Of a stretch of 52,942 nt of DNA, positions 35,491 to 43,006 are shown piece by piece. The stretch is from NCBI GenBank assembly GCA_002483085.1, contig DLHF01000053.1:1-52942 (forward strand), in the 5' to 3' direction. Position 1 is the stretch's first letter, and every line of letters starts with the position of its first letter. The stretch is from Ignavibacteria bacterium UBA7675 (GTDB taxonomy: Bacteria; Bacteroidota; Ignavibacteria; Kapaibacteriales; UB7675). Under the pieces are notes generated by a model, which was given only the letters and a program-made list of their open reading frames with translations, did no database searches and was not told the DNA's origin. Position numbers and translations under genes: made by a program.

Positions 35491-37140
35491 TTACGCATTC
35501 CAGCCATTGAGCTCGGTGTTGAGCTCATCCACCGACCGCGCTATAGACTCCAATTGTTCGGTAGTTTGCTCGGCTACAGTATTGAGCCTTTCGATTGTAC
35601 CAGCGATGTCGTTGCTGGCTCGTGCTTGCTGCTCGCTTGTAGCTGCCACCGACACAATTCCATCCGTCACCCGTTTCAGCCCGCTGATAATTTCTTCCAA
35701 AGCTTTATTCGCTGCGCTGGCCAACTGCTGTACAGCGTTTACTTCGCTGGTAGCGCGCTGCATAGCCGAGTGTGACTTCTGAGTCTGTTTCTGAATAAGT
35801 GCTACTGCGTCTTTGATTGTACGGATTTCATGGGCGGTCTTGTCGGAGAGCTTTTTTACTTCATCGGCGACGACGGCAAATCCACGGCCTGCAGTTCCTG
35901 CTCGTGCTGCTTCAATAGCGGCATTCAGCGCGAGCAAATTGGTTTGATCCGCAATATCGCTGATAATCGTAACAATGTCGCCGATCTGGCTGCTGCCCAC
36001 CGAGAGCTCCGAAACAGCATTGCCGGTTTCGGATATCACATCAGCAATATGAGTGATGCTGTTGACTGTCTGTGTTATCACCTGCCCGCTTTTTCGGGCA
36101 TTTTCTTCTGCGTGTTGTACCATTTCCACTACCCCTGTTGTCGTGTGCAGATTTTCGCTGATAGTGGTACTCATTTCTTCGGTAGCCGCAGCTACTCCCG
36201 CAGTCTGGTTTGTCTGCTCGCGCATAGCTGCGAGCATTTCTTCTACGCTTGTAGAGATGCGTTCTGTTGTCTGCGCAGCTAATGCCACGCTTCCGGTTAC
36301 TTGTTCTACAAGGTTGCTCATTGCAGTCTCGCCTGCTTTGCGGGAGAGCAGAATTGCGGATATTTGAGCCAGCAGAAGAAGCGCTTGTTTGTCGCTTTCA
36401 GTAAATTCCCCGACGCCGATTTTATCAGTCACATATAAATTGCCGAGCGATGTAGTCCCCGCGAGAATCGGAACCGCCAGCAGCGAGGTCATAGGCGGGT
36501 GGCCCGCAGGAAATCCTACTGCCTGGGGATGTTTATTCAGGTTGGCAGTCATAATAGGTTGCTGCACCTTGTGAATGTATCCGAGTAGCCCTTTGCCCTC
36601 CGGCATATGGCTAATGCCGCGCTCCTGCGCTTGTGTCATGCCAAGCGTGATAAATTGGTCTATTGAGCTGTCTTCATTGAATGTAGCAAGCGCAGTGTAT
36701 TTAGCGCCCGTGAGCTCTTTGGCTCGCTCGGCAATCACTTGGAGCATGTCGTTGAGCGTCGAGCAATTGCCTATCTCGCGCAGTGCCTTCAGCATAAGCA
36801 CGTCCGTTTTTTTGTTCTGTTGGATGTTGACCTTCAGCGTGTGGATGGATTGCTGAAGCGCGGAGTTTCGGTACGACGCAGGAAGGTCCGGCGTCTCGTC
36901 GGCGTCTGTAGCCAGCGACTGCAAAATGCTCTCTTCTTTGGCGTGGATCGAGCGGATACACGCAATCGCAATTGCTGTTGCTGCGATACAAAGCAGTGCT
37001 GCAATCATAGCAATCGCCGACGGCGATACGAAATCTGTGGGAGCAAAAAGCAGAACAAGTAGGGAGATCACACCGGCACATAGGAAGACCATTTGCAGGA
37101 GCATATGTCTTCGCAGTAGAGGATGGATTGGGAACGACAT
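35491..37140 (-). CDS. Methyl-accepting-type signalling protein with cytoplasmic GAF domain
   Basis: Predicted 549-aa protein. Two membrane helices lie near residues 13-33 and 40-62, separated by only a few residues, so almost nothing is exposed to the periplasm. A GAF domain follows at about 110-265 (LTGAKYTALATFNEDSS, LLAVPILAGTTSLGNLYV) and could bind a small molecule in the cytoplasm. The signalling domain covers about 280-549, with the highly conserved hairpin tip DIADQTNLLALNAAIEAARA and GRGFAVVADEVKKLSDKTA. There is no C-terminal pentapeptide for CheR/CheB. No che genes are nearby. It may act in chemotaxis or in a related non-motility pathway. Confidence 0.93.
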   Translation of the reverse strand: MSFPIHPLLRRHMLLQMVFLCAGVISLLVLLFAPTDFVSPSAIAMIAALLCIAATAIAIACIRSIHAKEESILQSLATDADETPDLPASYRNSALQQSIHTLKVNIQQNKKTDVLMLKALREIGNCSTLNDMLQVIAERAKELTGAKYTALATFNEDSSIDQFITLGMTQAQERGISHMPEGKGLLGYIHKVQQPIMTANLNKHPQAVGFPAGHPPMTSLLAVPILAGTTSLGNLYVTDKIGVGEFTESDKQALLLLAQISAILLSRKAGETAMSNLVEQVTGSVALAAQTTERISTSVEEMLAAMREQTNQTAGVAAATEEMSTTISENLHTTTGVVEMVQHAEENARKSGQVITQTVNSITHIADVISETGNAVSELSVGSSQIGDIVTIISDIADQTNLLALNAAIEAARAGTAGRGFAVVADEVKKLSDKTAHEIRTIKDAVALIQKQTQKSHSAMQRATSEVNAVQQLASAANKALEEIISGLKRVTDGIVSVAATSEQQARASNDIAGTIERLNTVAEQTTEQLESIARSVDELNTELNGWNA

Positions 37141-37555
37141 CTGAAACCTCTCAAGTAAGTTGAATAATCAAGCCTGTTGCTGGCTGTAGGTTCATGTACA
37201 GCGGATTTGGGTAATCAGTACAAAGCCGGTTGTGAGCCAGATGCACAGCCTCGATTATGATATATGTATGAATAGGTAAACAGCAACTCAAAGAGTCTCT
37301 TTACACGCGTTGCCCGGCACCTATCGGCAACACGGTTGTAGTAACACAGTGAGTGTGGGGTCGTTGCTGTGTTTTTAAATCGTAATACTCTTGCTCATAT
37401 AGAATACAGTCTTGTCTTGCTCCTGTCAGGACAAGAGTACAAAAATCAGACTGAATAAATCCGTGGCGCATCTCTGGCGAGATTCCGCATAATTATCAGA
37501 ATGATACTATCGGGGATTATCGGGAGTTCTGTAGAGTACAAGAGGAAGGAAATAG
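37141..37555. other. Upstream region of the GAF/MCP gene
   Basis: No gene is seen. AACACAG (37343-37349) and CTGTGTT (37367-37373) could form a stem with a 17-base loop followed by Ts, but no upstream forward gene would need it. The promoter of the minus-strand MCP gene must lie here; I cannot place it. Confidence 0.4.
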
Positions 37556-37640
37556 TGCGCTTCGGTCTCTGGCCGAGCTGTGCTTCTCCGCACCGCGCAG
37601 CACGTCCGTTGCGTGGTTGTTCTCGCCGCTGTCCGCGCCT
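37556..37640 (-). repeat. Dispersed repeat R1, copy 6 in R2-R1 pair B (reverse)
   Basis: The reverse strand reads GTGCTGCGCGGTGCGGAGAA after ACCACGCAACGGAC. CCACGCAAC pairs with GTGCTGCGCGG with two mismatches. It lies downstream of R2 at 37700-37767 on the same strand. Confidence 0.72.
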
Positions 37641-37699
37641 TATTTCTTATTTCCTTCCGTCCTCTGGTCTGTTGCTTGCACATGAGCGGGTAGCTGTAT

Positions 37700-37767
37700 C
37701 ACAGCCACGAGGCGGATGTGCGACCGGCGACAGCGACCGAGCGGGCGCCGCAGCGACGCCTGTGCCC
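37700..37767 (-). repeat. Dispersed repeat R2 in R2-R1 pair B (reverse)
   Basis: The reverse strand reads GGCACAGGCGTCGCTGCGGC and then the core GTCGCTGTCGCCGGTCGCAC. GGCG/CGCC closes the loop. On the reverse strand R2 precedes R1 by about 60 bases. It ends 24 bases from the stop of the pectate-lyase-like gene. Confidence 0.75.
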
Positions 37768-37791
37768 ATCATTTCTCTACAACCGAAAAGA

Positions 37792-39543
37792 TCAGCGTTC
37801 ACACCGTGCTATGACACTTGCAGAAAGAGCACCAGTTGTCAATCTACACAGATACACAGCTTCGGGTGCCGAGGGACTAAAAGAGAGTGGAATATTGTGC
37901 ACGCCCTGTTCCAGAATACCGCAATCCAGCATTTGCACCGTGCGCCCGAGAACATCGTAGACCGCAAGCGTTGCGCGTCCGCGCTGGGGCATCACAATGT
38001 ACACAGTTGTGGACGCGCCAAATGGGTTGGGATAGCACTGCAATTGTAGAGCTTCTGATGTATTGTGTTCCGCAATATCGGTAACGACAGTTGGCAAGCC
38101 GAGCACAAGCGAATCGGCCAGCCGATTGAGATAACATTCGAGGTTCGTGTATCCTTCCATTCCGGTGTACTTCAGCGAAAGCTCTGTATTATTGTGGTCT
38201 TCCACCTGCGGGTTCAGCCCATTAGCTGTTTCCCAGTAGTCGGGCATACCATCGTTGTCGCTGTCGATAGGTGGAGCGGGTGGGTTTTTTGCGCCGAAGT
38301 CGAAAAGAAAATGATCGAAGTAGTGCGCTTGGTCGTCGACAGGTGTTGTGTCGATAGTACGCGCTACAACAGGATTCATCAGCCGCCTGTCCATACTATC
38401 GCGCGGGAAGGCACCGGCATGTGCACCAAGAGCTGAAAGAGTAGCTTCAGCCGAAGGTAAGTAGTTCACAGGCGGGAATGGATGGCGCTGTGTGCGCCGC
38501 GTAGCAGAGCCCAGCTCCGTGTTGGGATTGTTGCCTTCGTCTGCAAAATCGTTGCAGCAGTAGAACAAATCGTAGTTGCTGTAGGCCGGGTAGAGATTCA
38601 GCGTATTGCCATCGGCGTAGATGCTATTGCCGGCGAACTCCAGCAGCCTGTGGTCGAACAGCGCTCCACCATACGAACCTCGCGCCATAGCGTAGTTGCC
38701 TACGAGATTCATTTGCACAAAAAAGCTATCTTTCGACGGTTCGGCTGCGGGGTCGATACCCGGATTGTACCACACCTGGATCGGCACATCCCACAGCAGG
38801 TTGTTGGAGAGCTCTATGTGCAGCGGCTGCTGCGAGCAGAAGGGCGACTCGCAGGAGAACTCGGGCATTCTGCCGCCCACGCGATTCCACACCGAGCGCA
38901 GCACGCTGATGCTGTCTTGCGGATGCTCCGTTGTAGAGTAGTTGAACAGCATACCACCGAGGTAGAAGTGCTCTCCAAGCGGCTCGGCGATGATACAATT
39001 CTGGATGGTAATATCGTGCGACTGCGAAAGCTGCACGGTTTCATCTGCGGCATTGGCGAAAGAACAGTGGTCGGCAATTACACGCGATGCGCCGTCTAAG
39101 CGCAGGGCATCGTCCAATATCCACGACACCGCTGGTTCGTCGAACAAACGGGGTCGCGAGCGCAAGTGGCGGATAATAATATTGTCGGCTTTGCCCTCGC
39201 TGTTGTACACGTCGTCGGCTATGATCCCGCGCACGATGACGCCCCCGGGCGAGGTCTGGCCTGCTATCGTTACATCGCCTTCTACAATATCTGCCGTCGC
39301 GTCGATCAGCCCGCTCACTTGAAAAAGTATATAGCGTTTGCCCTGCATGCGCAGTGCTTCGCTCAGCGAGCCAGGTCCGTCGGGTGCCAGTGTTGTTACG
39401 TACACAACGCGCCCGGCTCGCCCACCTGTTGCTTTTGCTCCAAAACCTTCAGCACCCGGAAAAGCTGGTATCGGCTGTGCTATAGCTATGTGCAGGCTGG
39501 CGAAAAACACCACCGGCAGCAGAGAACAGATAAAGCGTTGCAT
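37792..39543 (-). CDS. Pectate-lyase-like T9SS cargo protein
   Basis: Predicted 583-aa secreted protein. Residues 1-22 are a signal peptide (FICSLLPVVFFASLHIAIAQ). The start of the mature protein, FPGAEGFGAKATGGRAGRV, and GDVTIAGQTSPGGVIVRG are typical of family PL1 pectate-lyase-like right-handed beta-helices. A calcium-type linker follows near residue 420 (DSDNDGMPDYWETANGLNP). The last 80 residues are a T9SS type A sorting domain: CYPNPFGASTTVYI, VYDVLGRTVQ and a closing YLCRLTTG. T9SS would export it across the outer membrane. Because classical lyase catalytic residues cannot be verified by eye, 'pectate-lyase-like' is safer than 'pectate lyase'. A GT4 gene lies 10 bases upstream. Confidence 0.9.
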   Translation of the reverse strand: MQRFICSLLPVVFFASLHIAIAQPIPAFPGAEGFGAKATGGRAGRVVYVTTLAPDGPGSLSEALRMQGKRYILFQVSGLIDATADIVEGDVTIAGQTSPGGVIVRGIIADDVYNSEGKADNIIIRHLRSRPRLFDEPAVSWILDDALRLDGASRVIADHCSFANAADETVQLSQSHDITIQNCIIAEPLGEHFYLGGMLFNYSTTEHPQDSISVLRSVWNRVGGRMPEFSCESPFCSQQPLHIELSNNLLWDVPIQVWYNPGIDPAAEPSKDSFFVQMNLVGNYAMARGSYGGALFDHRLLEFAGNSIYADGNTLNLYPAYSNYDLFYCCNDFADEGNNPNTELGSATRRTQRHPFPPVNYLPSAEATLSALGAHAGAFPRDSMDRRLMNPVVARTIDTTPVDDQAHYFDHFLFDFGAKNPPAPPIDSDNDGMPDYWETANGLNPQVEDHNNTELSLKYTGMEGYTNLECYLNRLADSLVLGLPTVVTDIAEHNTSEALQLQCYPNPFGASTTVYIVMPQRGRATLAVYDVLGRTVQMLDCGILEQGVHNIPLSFSPSAPEAVYLCRLTTGALSASVIARCER

Positions 39544-39553
39544 AGGATGTCTC

Positions 39554-40717
39554 CTATCGATTTAAAAGTTGCCGATATACGGCGTATATTTTCTTTGCGA
39601 TTTGTTCATTTGCGTATTCCCCTACGACGCGCTGTTTTCCCGCAAGAGCGTATTCCCTTCGCAGCTCGGGCGATTGCAGATAGCGGAGCAGAGCCGTGCT
39701 CAGTGCCCCGATGTCGCCTTCGGGAAAGACAAGTCCTGTATCGGCAATCACATGGGGAATTTCTCCCGACGACGAGCCAATAAGAGGCACTTCGCACGCC
39801 ATTGCTTCAAGAAGCACACGGCCTAATTGTTCTTTCCACTCCGGCACAGTAAGCGAAGGCAGCACGAGCATGTCCATCAGATTGATATACCGCACTACTT
39901 CGGCGACCGGGACAAAATCGTGGAAAAGAACGCGATCCCCTATGCCGAGTTGCGATGTAATGTTCCGGAAGTATTCTTGGTCTGGGCCATTGCCGAGCAG
40001 CAGCAGTGTGGAGTCGGGCATTGCTTCGGTTGTGCGGGCATAGGCGCGGATAAGCGATTCGATGCCCTTCATGTGCATCATTCTGCCGATAAAGCCCACC
40101 ACAGTACCGCGCAGGCCGAGCTGCTGTTTCAGTGCTGTATCAGCAGGAGCAGGCAGGTATTTCGAGGGGTCGATGCCGTGTGGTATGACGCTCATCGGAT
40201 GGCGCCAGCCAAGCGCTCTCGATACGTCTACCACTTCTTGATTGCCCGCTACAATGTAGTCGGCGCGGTCGAGCACGTAGCGCTCTACCGGCGGGTAGAT
40301 GTAGCGCTGCGGCGAGGTGATAGGCCATTCTTTATGCGTTTTTGGGATGTTGCGCCATGTGTAGATAATTGTTTTTGGACGGGGATGCAGCTTCCCGGCA
40401 CAGTATAATCCCTGTGCTGTTACAAGGCTCTCGGGCTCTTCTTCGAGATGCAGAATATCGGGCCGCACGCGCTGGAGCGCTGGCAGAAGCGAGCGGTAAC
40501 AATGCAGATTCTGTCGTCCGCTCTTGCCAAAGTACACGGGGAGGCGTATCACTTCGTATTCGCCGGTTCCTTCAAAACCGGGCACGATGTCGCGCCCCTC
40601 GCGATAAGCTTCGGGAATGATAACGGAGAGCTCCATGCCGGGCATGGCTGCTAGGTAGCGAAATTTATCCTGGTACACGTCTACCACGGCGGAATGCGAA
40701 ACAAGCGCAACTTTCAT
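39554..40717 (-). CDS. GT4-family glycosyltransferase
   Basis: Predicted 387-aa protein. The N-terminal Rossmann half opens MKVALVSHSAVVDVYQDKF and has RPDILHLEEEPESLVT. The donor-binding half shows VIPHGIDPSKYLPAPADT, VVGFIGRMMHMKGIESLIRA, LLLGNGPDQEYFRNI and the EKE-type loop LGRVLLEAMACEVPLIGSSSGEIP. These are the GT4 signatures. Position 40717 is chosen as start because homology begins there; the longer frame adds 11 residues with no family match. The gene ends 10 bases before the pectate-lyase-like gene, so they are probably co-transcribed. It may glycosylate the secreted protein or act in the wider surface-glycan pathway. Confidence 0.93.
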   Translation of the reverse strand: MKVALVSHSAVVDVYQDKFRYLAAMPGMELSVIIPEAYREGRDIVPGFEGTGEYEVIRLPVYFGKSGRQNLHCYRSLLPALQRVRPDILHLEEEPESLVTAQGLYCAGKLHPRPKTIIYTWRNIPKTHKEWPITSPQRYIYPPVERYVLDRADYIVAGNQEVVDVSRALGWRHPMSVIPHGIDPSKYLPAPADTALKQQLGLRGTVVGFIGRMMHMKGIESLIRAYARTTEAMPDSTLLLLGNGPDQEYFRNITSQLGIGDRVLFHDFVPVAEVVRYINLMDMLVLPSLTVPEWKEQLGRVLLEAMACEVPLIGSSSGEIPHVIADTGLVFPEGDIGALSTALLRYLQSPELRREYALAGKQRVVGEYANEQIAKKIYAVYRQLLNR

Positions 40718-40825
40718 ATAAGCGATCAAGAGTCGTACAAACAATTGCAATCAATATACAATTTCGGTGTGGATTTGCTTGCGGGAAATGCGTGTGTTTT
40801 CGCTGTCAATTGTCGCCAAATGATG

Positions 40826-40912
40826 CTGTGGCACGGGCATCGCTGCGGCGCCCGGCAAGTCGCTGTCACCGGTCGCACGATCCGCTTTGTGGTCGTCCGG
40901 CTGCTGTTCGCC
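40826..40912 (+). repeat. Dispersed repeat R2 in R2-R1 pair C
   Basis: GTGGCACGGGCATCGCTGCG and then GTCGCTGTCACCGGTCGCAC. A GGGC/GCCC stem closes the loop. The sequence continues to CCGCTTTGTGGTCGTCC, a stretch also seen in diverged form in other copies. Confidence 0.75.
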
Positions 40913-40986
40913 AGTGTGCGGAGTAGGCAGCAGGCCGGTAGAGCAGGTGGGTAAACATCGGTAGAATACTAGCGGTGTTGGTATCT

Positions 40987-41062
40987 ATTGCTGCGGTGAA
41001 GTCTGGCCAGCGACGAGGCGGATGTGCAGCGCGGTGCAGAGACGAACTGCTGGCGAGCCGTG
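40987..41062 (+). repeat. Dispersed repeat R1, copy 7 in R2-R1 pair C
   Basis: Starts TTGCTGCGGTGAAG and has core GTGCAGCGCGGTGCAGAGAC. The stem is weaker here, with several mismatches. It follows R2 by about 75 bases in the same direction and lies about 135 bases upstream of murE. Confidence 0.7.
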
Positions 41063-41197
41063 GATAGCGGCCAGATACTTCTGCCAAAGCTACGGCTTTC
41101 CACGACACTGTACGGTTCATCTCGCTACAATTTTGTAGTTTTGCAGCTTCATTTGGGTAGGTGGCCATTTTCTGGCTCATGTTCTGTTGGAGGATGT

Positions 41198-42691
41198 ATG
41201 CAGCTTTCAGCGCTTTTGTCGGGCATACCGCTGCTTTCTGTGAGTAGTAGTACCGACTGCGAGATTACTTCGGTGGAATGCGATTCCCGCCGGTGTGGTC
41301 CGGGTGCGCTGTTTGTAGCTGTTGCGAGCCCTGAAGCCGACGGGCACGACTACATCGCCGATGCGATACGACGCGGTGCAAAAGCTGTTGTCTGCGAGCG
41401 ATTGCCCGAAGCTGCTGGCAGTGTAACGATTATACATGCTGTGGATTCCCGGAAAGTGCTTGCGGCGATGTGCCACCGCTTGCACGATTATCCTGCGCGC
41501 GGCATGACGGTAATAGGCGTTACGGGCACAAATGGAAAAACAACGACGACGTTCCTTCTCAAATCGCTGCTCGAAGCACGGGGCGAGCGTGTAGGGCTGA
41601 TAGGCACAACAGGCAATTACATTGGCGAAGAAGTGCTGCCCGCAAACTATACCACGCCCGAAGCGCCCGAGCTGGCAGCGTTGCTCGCCCGCATGCGTGA
41701 TGCAGGCATTCGCACGGTGGTAATGGAAGTGAGCTCGCATGGTCTTGTACTCGACCGAGTGTACGGGATGGAGTTCAGCGGAGCAATTTTTACCAATTTG
41801 ACGCAGGATCACCTCGACTTTCACGCTACGATGGAAAACTACGCGCTGGCGAAAAAGAAGCTGTTCGACATGCTCGCTCCCGGCGCAATTGCTGTTTCCA
41901 ACGGCGACGACCCCTATGGAGCGTGGATGCTTCAGAGCTCGCCAGCCGCGACGAAACTCTTATTTGGGCGAAAAACAGAGAACGGCATTGTGATTGCCAA
42001 TGAAGAGTACGGCCTTACGTCGTCGGCCTTTGAGCTGTACCGCTCCGGCTGCGAGCCTTTGCGGCTTGCCGTGCCATTGGTAGGGCGGTTCAATGTAGAA
42101 AATGTGACGGCTTGCATTGGTTTGTGCTTGGCGATGGGTATAGCCGAAGAAGAGCTGGCCGAAGCCGTGGCTCGGATACGTCCGGCGCGCGGCAGGATGG
42201 AGCGCATTGCCTTGCCGAACGGCGCTGTGGCAATCGTGGACTACGCCCATACGCCCGACGCGTTAGAGAAAGCCTTGCTCGCAAGCCGGGAGCTGCTTCG
42301 GGCACAAGGCCGGGTAGCGTGTGTGTTTGGCTGTGGTGGCGACCGCGACCGAACGAAGCGACCGCTGATGGGGCATATAGCATGGAATTTAGCAGATGCG
42401 GTGATTGTAACAAACGATAACCCGCGACGTGAATCACCGGAATCAATTGTTGCCGACATTCTCGGCGGCATGCCCGACGGGCATCATGTGCAGGTGATGC
42501 CGGATCGCGCAGGAGCTATTGCTGCTGCTGTCGCGTGGTCGCGATCTGGTGATATTATCCTTGTAGCAGGCAAGGGGCACGAAACGTATCAGATTGTCGG
42601 CGAGGTGCGTTTGCACTTCGACGATTGCGAAGAAGTGCAAAGGCAGGCCGGTATATCGCAGGCGCACGATAACGGGATGGCAACAATCTGA
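41198..42691 (+). CDS. murE: UDP-N-acetylmuramoyl-tripeptide synthetase (meso-DAP-adding)
   Basis: Predicted 497-aa Mur ligase that adds the third peptide residue to UDP-MurNAc-Ala-Glu in cell-wall synthesis. Diagnostic motifs: VECDSRRCGPGALFVAV near the start, the ATP loop GVTGTNGKTTTTF, NLTQDHLDFH with the carbamylated-lysine region after it, VDYAHTPDALEKAL, and VTNDNPRRESP. The DNPR motif is characteristic of the meso-diaminopimelate enzymes rather than the lysine ones, so the peptidoglycan is probably DAP type. GGAGGA at 41189-41194 fixes the start at 41198. In most bacteria murE sits in the dcw cluster with murF and mraY; here it stands alone. Confidence 0.96.
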   Translation: MQLSALLSGIPLLSVSSSTDCEITSVECDSRRCGPGALFVAVASPEADGHDYIADAIRRGAKAVVCERLPEAAGSVTIIHAVDSRKVLAAMCHRLHDYPARGMTVIGVTGTNGKTTTTFLLKSLLEARGERVGLIGTTGNYIGEEVLPANYTTPEAPELAALLARMRDAGIRTVVMEVSSHGLVLDRVYGMEFSGAIFTNLTQDHLDFHATMENYALAKKKLFDMLAPGAIAVSNGDDPYGAWMLQSSPAATKLLFGRKTENGIVIANEEYGLTSSAFELYRSGCEPLRLAVPLVGRFNVENVTACIGLCLAMGIAEEELAEAVARIRPARGRMERIALPNGAVAIVDYAHTPDALEKALLASRELLRAQGRVACVFGCGGDRDRTKRPLMGHIAWNLADAVIVTNDNPRRESPESIVADILGGMPDGHHVQVMPDRAGAIAAAVAWSRSGDIILVAGKGHETYQIVGEVRLHFDDCEEVQRQAGISQAHDNGMATI

Positions 42692-43006
42692 TGGCACAAC
42701 AGAGTATTTTTTCCTTTGGAAAATACTCGTGCTCTCGTAGATTTGGCCTCGACGTCGTTATCACTAATGGGAACGACATCTCCCCACAATTGCGGAGTTC
42801 TTCTATTACTCAACTGCTACTGTACATACGCCCGGTCCCTGTCAAAAGAGTTAGAGCCGGTATTTCGGCCTAATGATGGTTGCGCATGCTTTGGATCGTG
42901 GTCCTGTCTTTTCAATATATCCCGTGCTGTCTCCGGTTTTTTATTGCCGGCGTGGTATGTATGCGCCAGCAATCTGTTCAGAGTTTTATAAACAGGTGAG
43001 TATACT
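42692..43006. other. Gap between murE and sprA
   Basis: 315 bases. GAGTATTTTTTCC (42702-42714) and GGAAAATACTC (42718-42728) form an 11-bp hairpin with a 2-base bulge, 11 bases after the murE stop, probably a weak terminator. AGGTGA at 42995-43000 precedes the sprA GTG. No gene is seen. Confidence 0.55.

Larger units (their letters stand above)
40718..41197. other. Gap containing R2-R1 pair C
   Basis: 480 bases between the divergent GT4 and murE genes. It holds R2 at 40826-40912 and R1 at 40987-41062. Apart from these and the GGAGGA site of murE at 41189-41194, nothing else is seen. Promoters for both genes must lie here. Confidence 0.6.

Noticed and set aside
37343..37373. Hairpin with T-run upstream of the MCP-type gene
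   Set aside because: Stem of seven with a 17-base loop and no forward gene ending before it, so a terminator role is not supported.
30502..41062. R1/R2 repeats as a CRISPR array
   Set aside because: Copies are kilobases apart, in both directions, with hairpin cores and no regular spacers; no cas genes.
41024..41197. N-terminal extension of murE
   Set aside because: It crosses an R1 copy; GGAGGA and family homology set the start at 41198.
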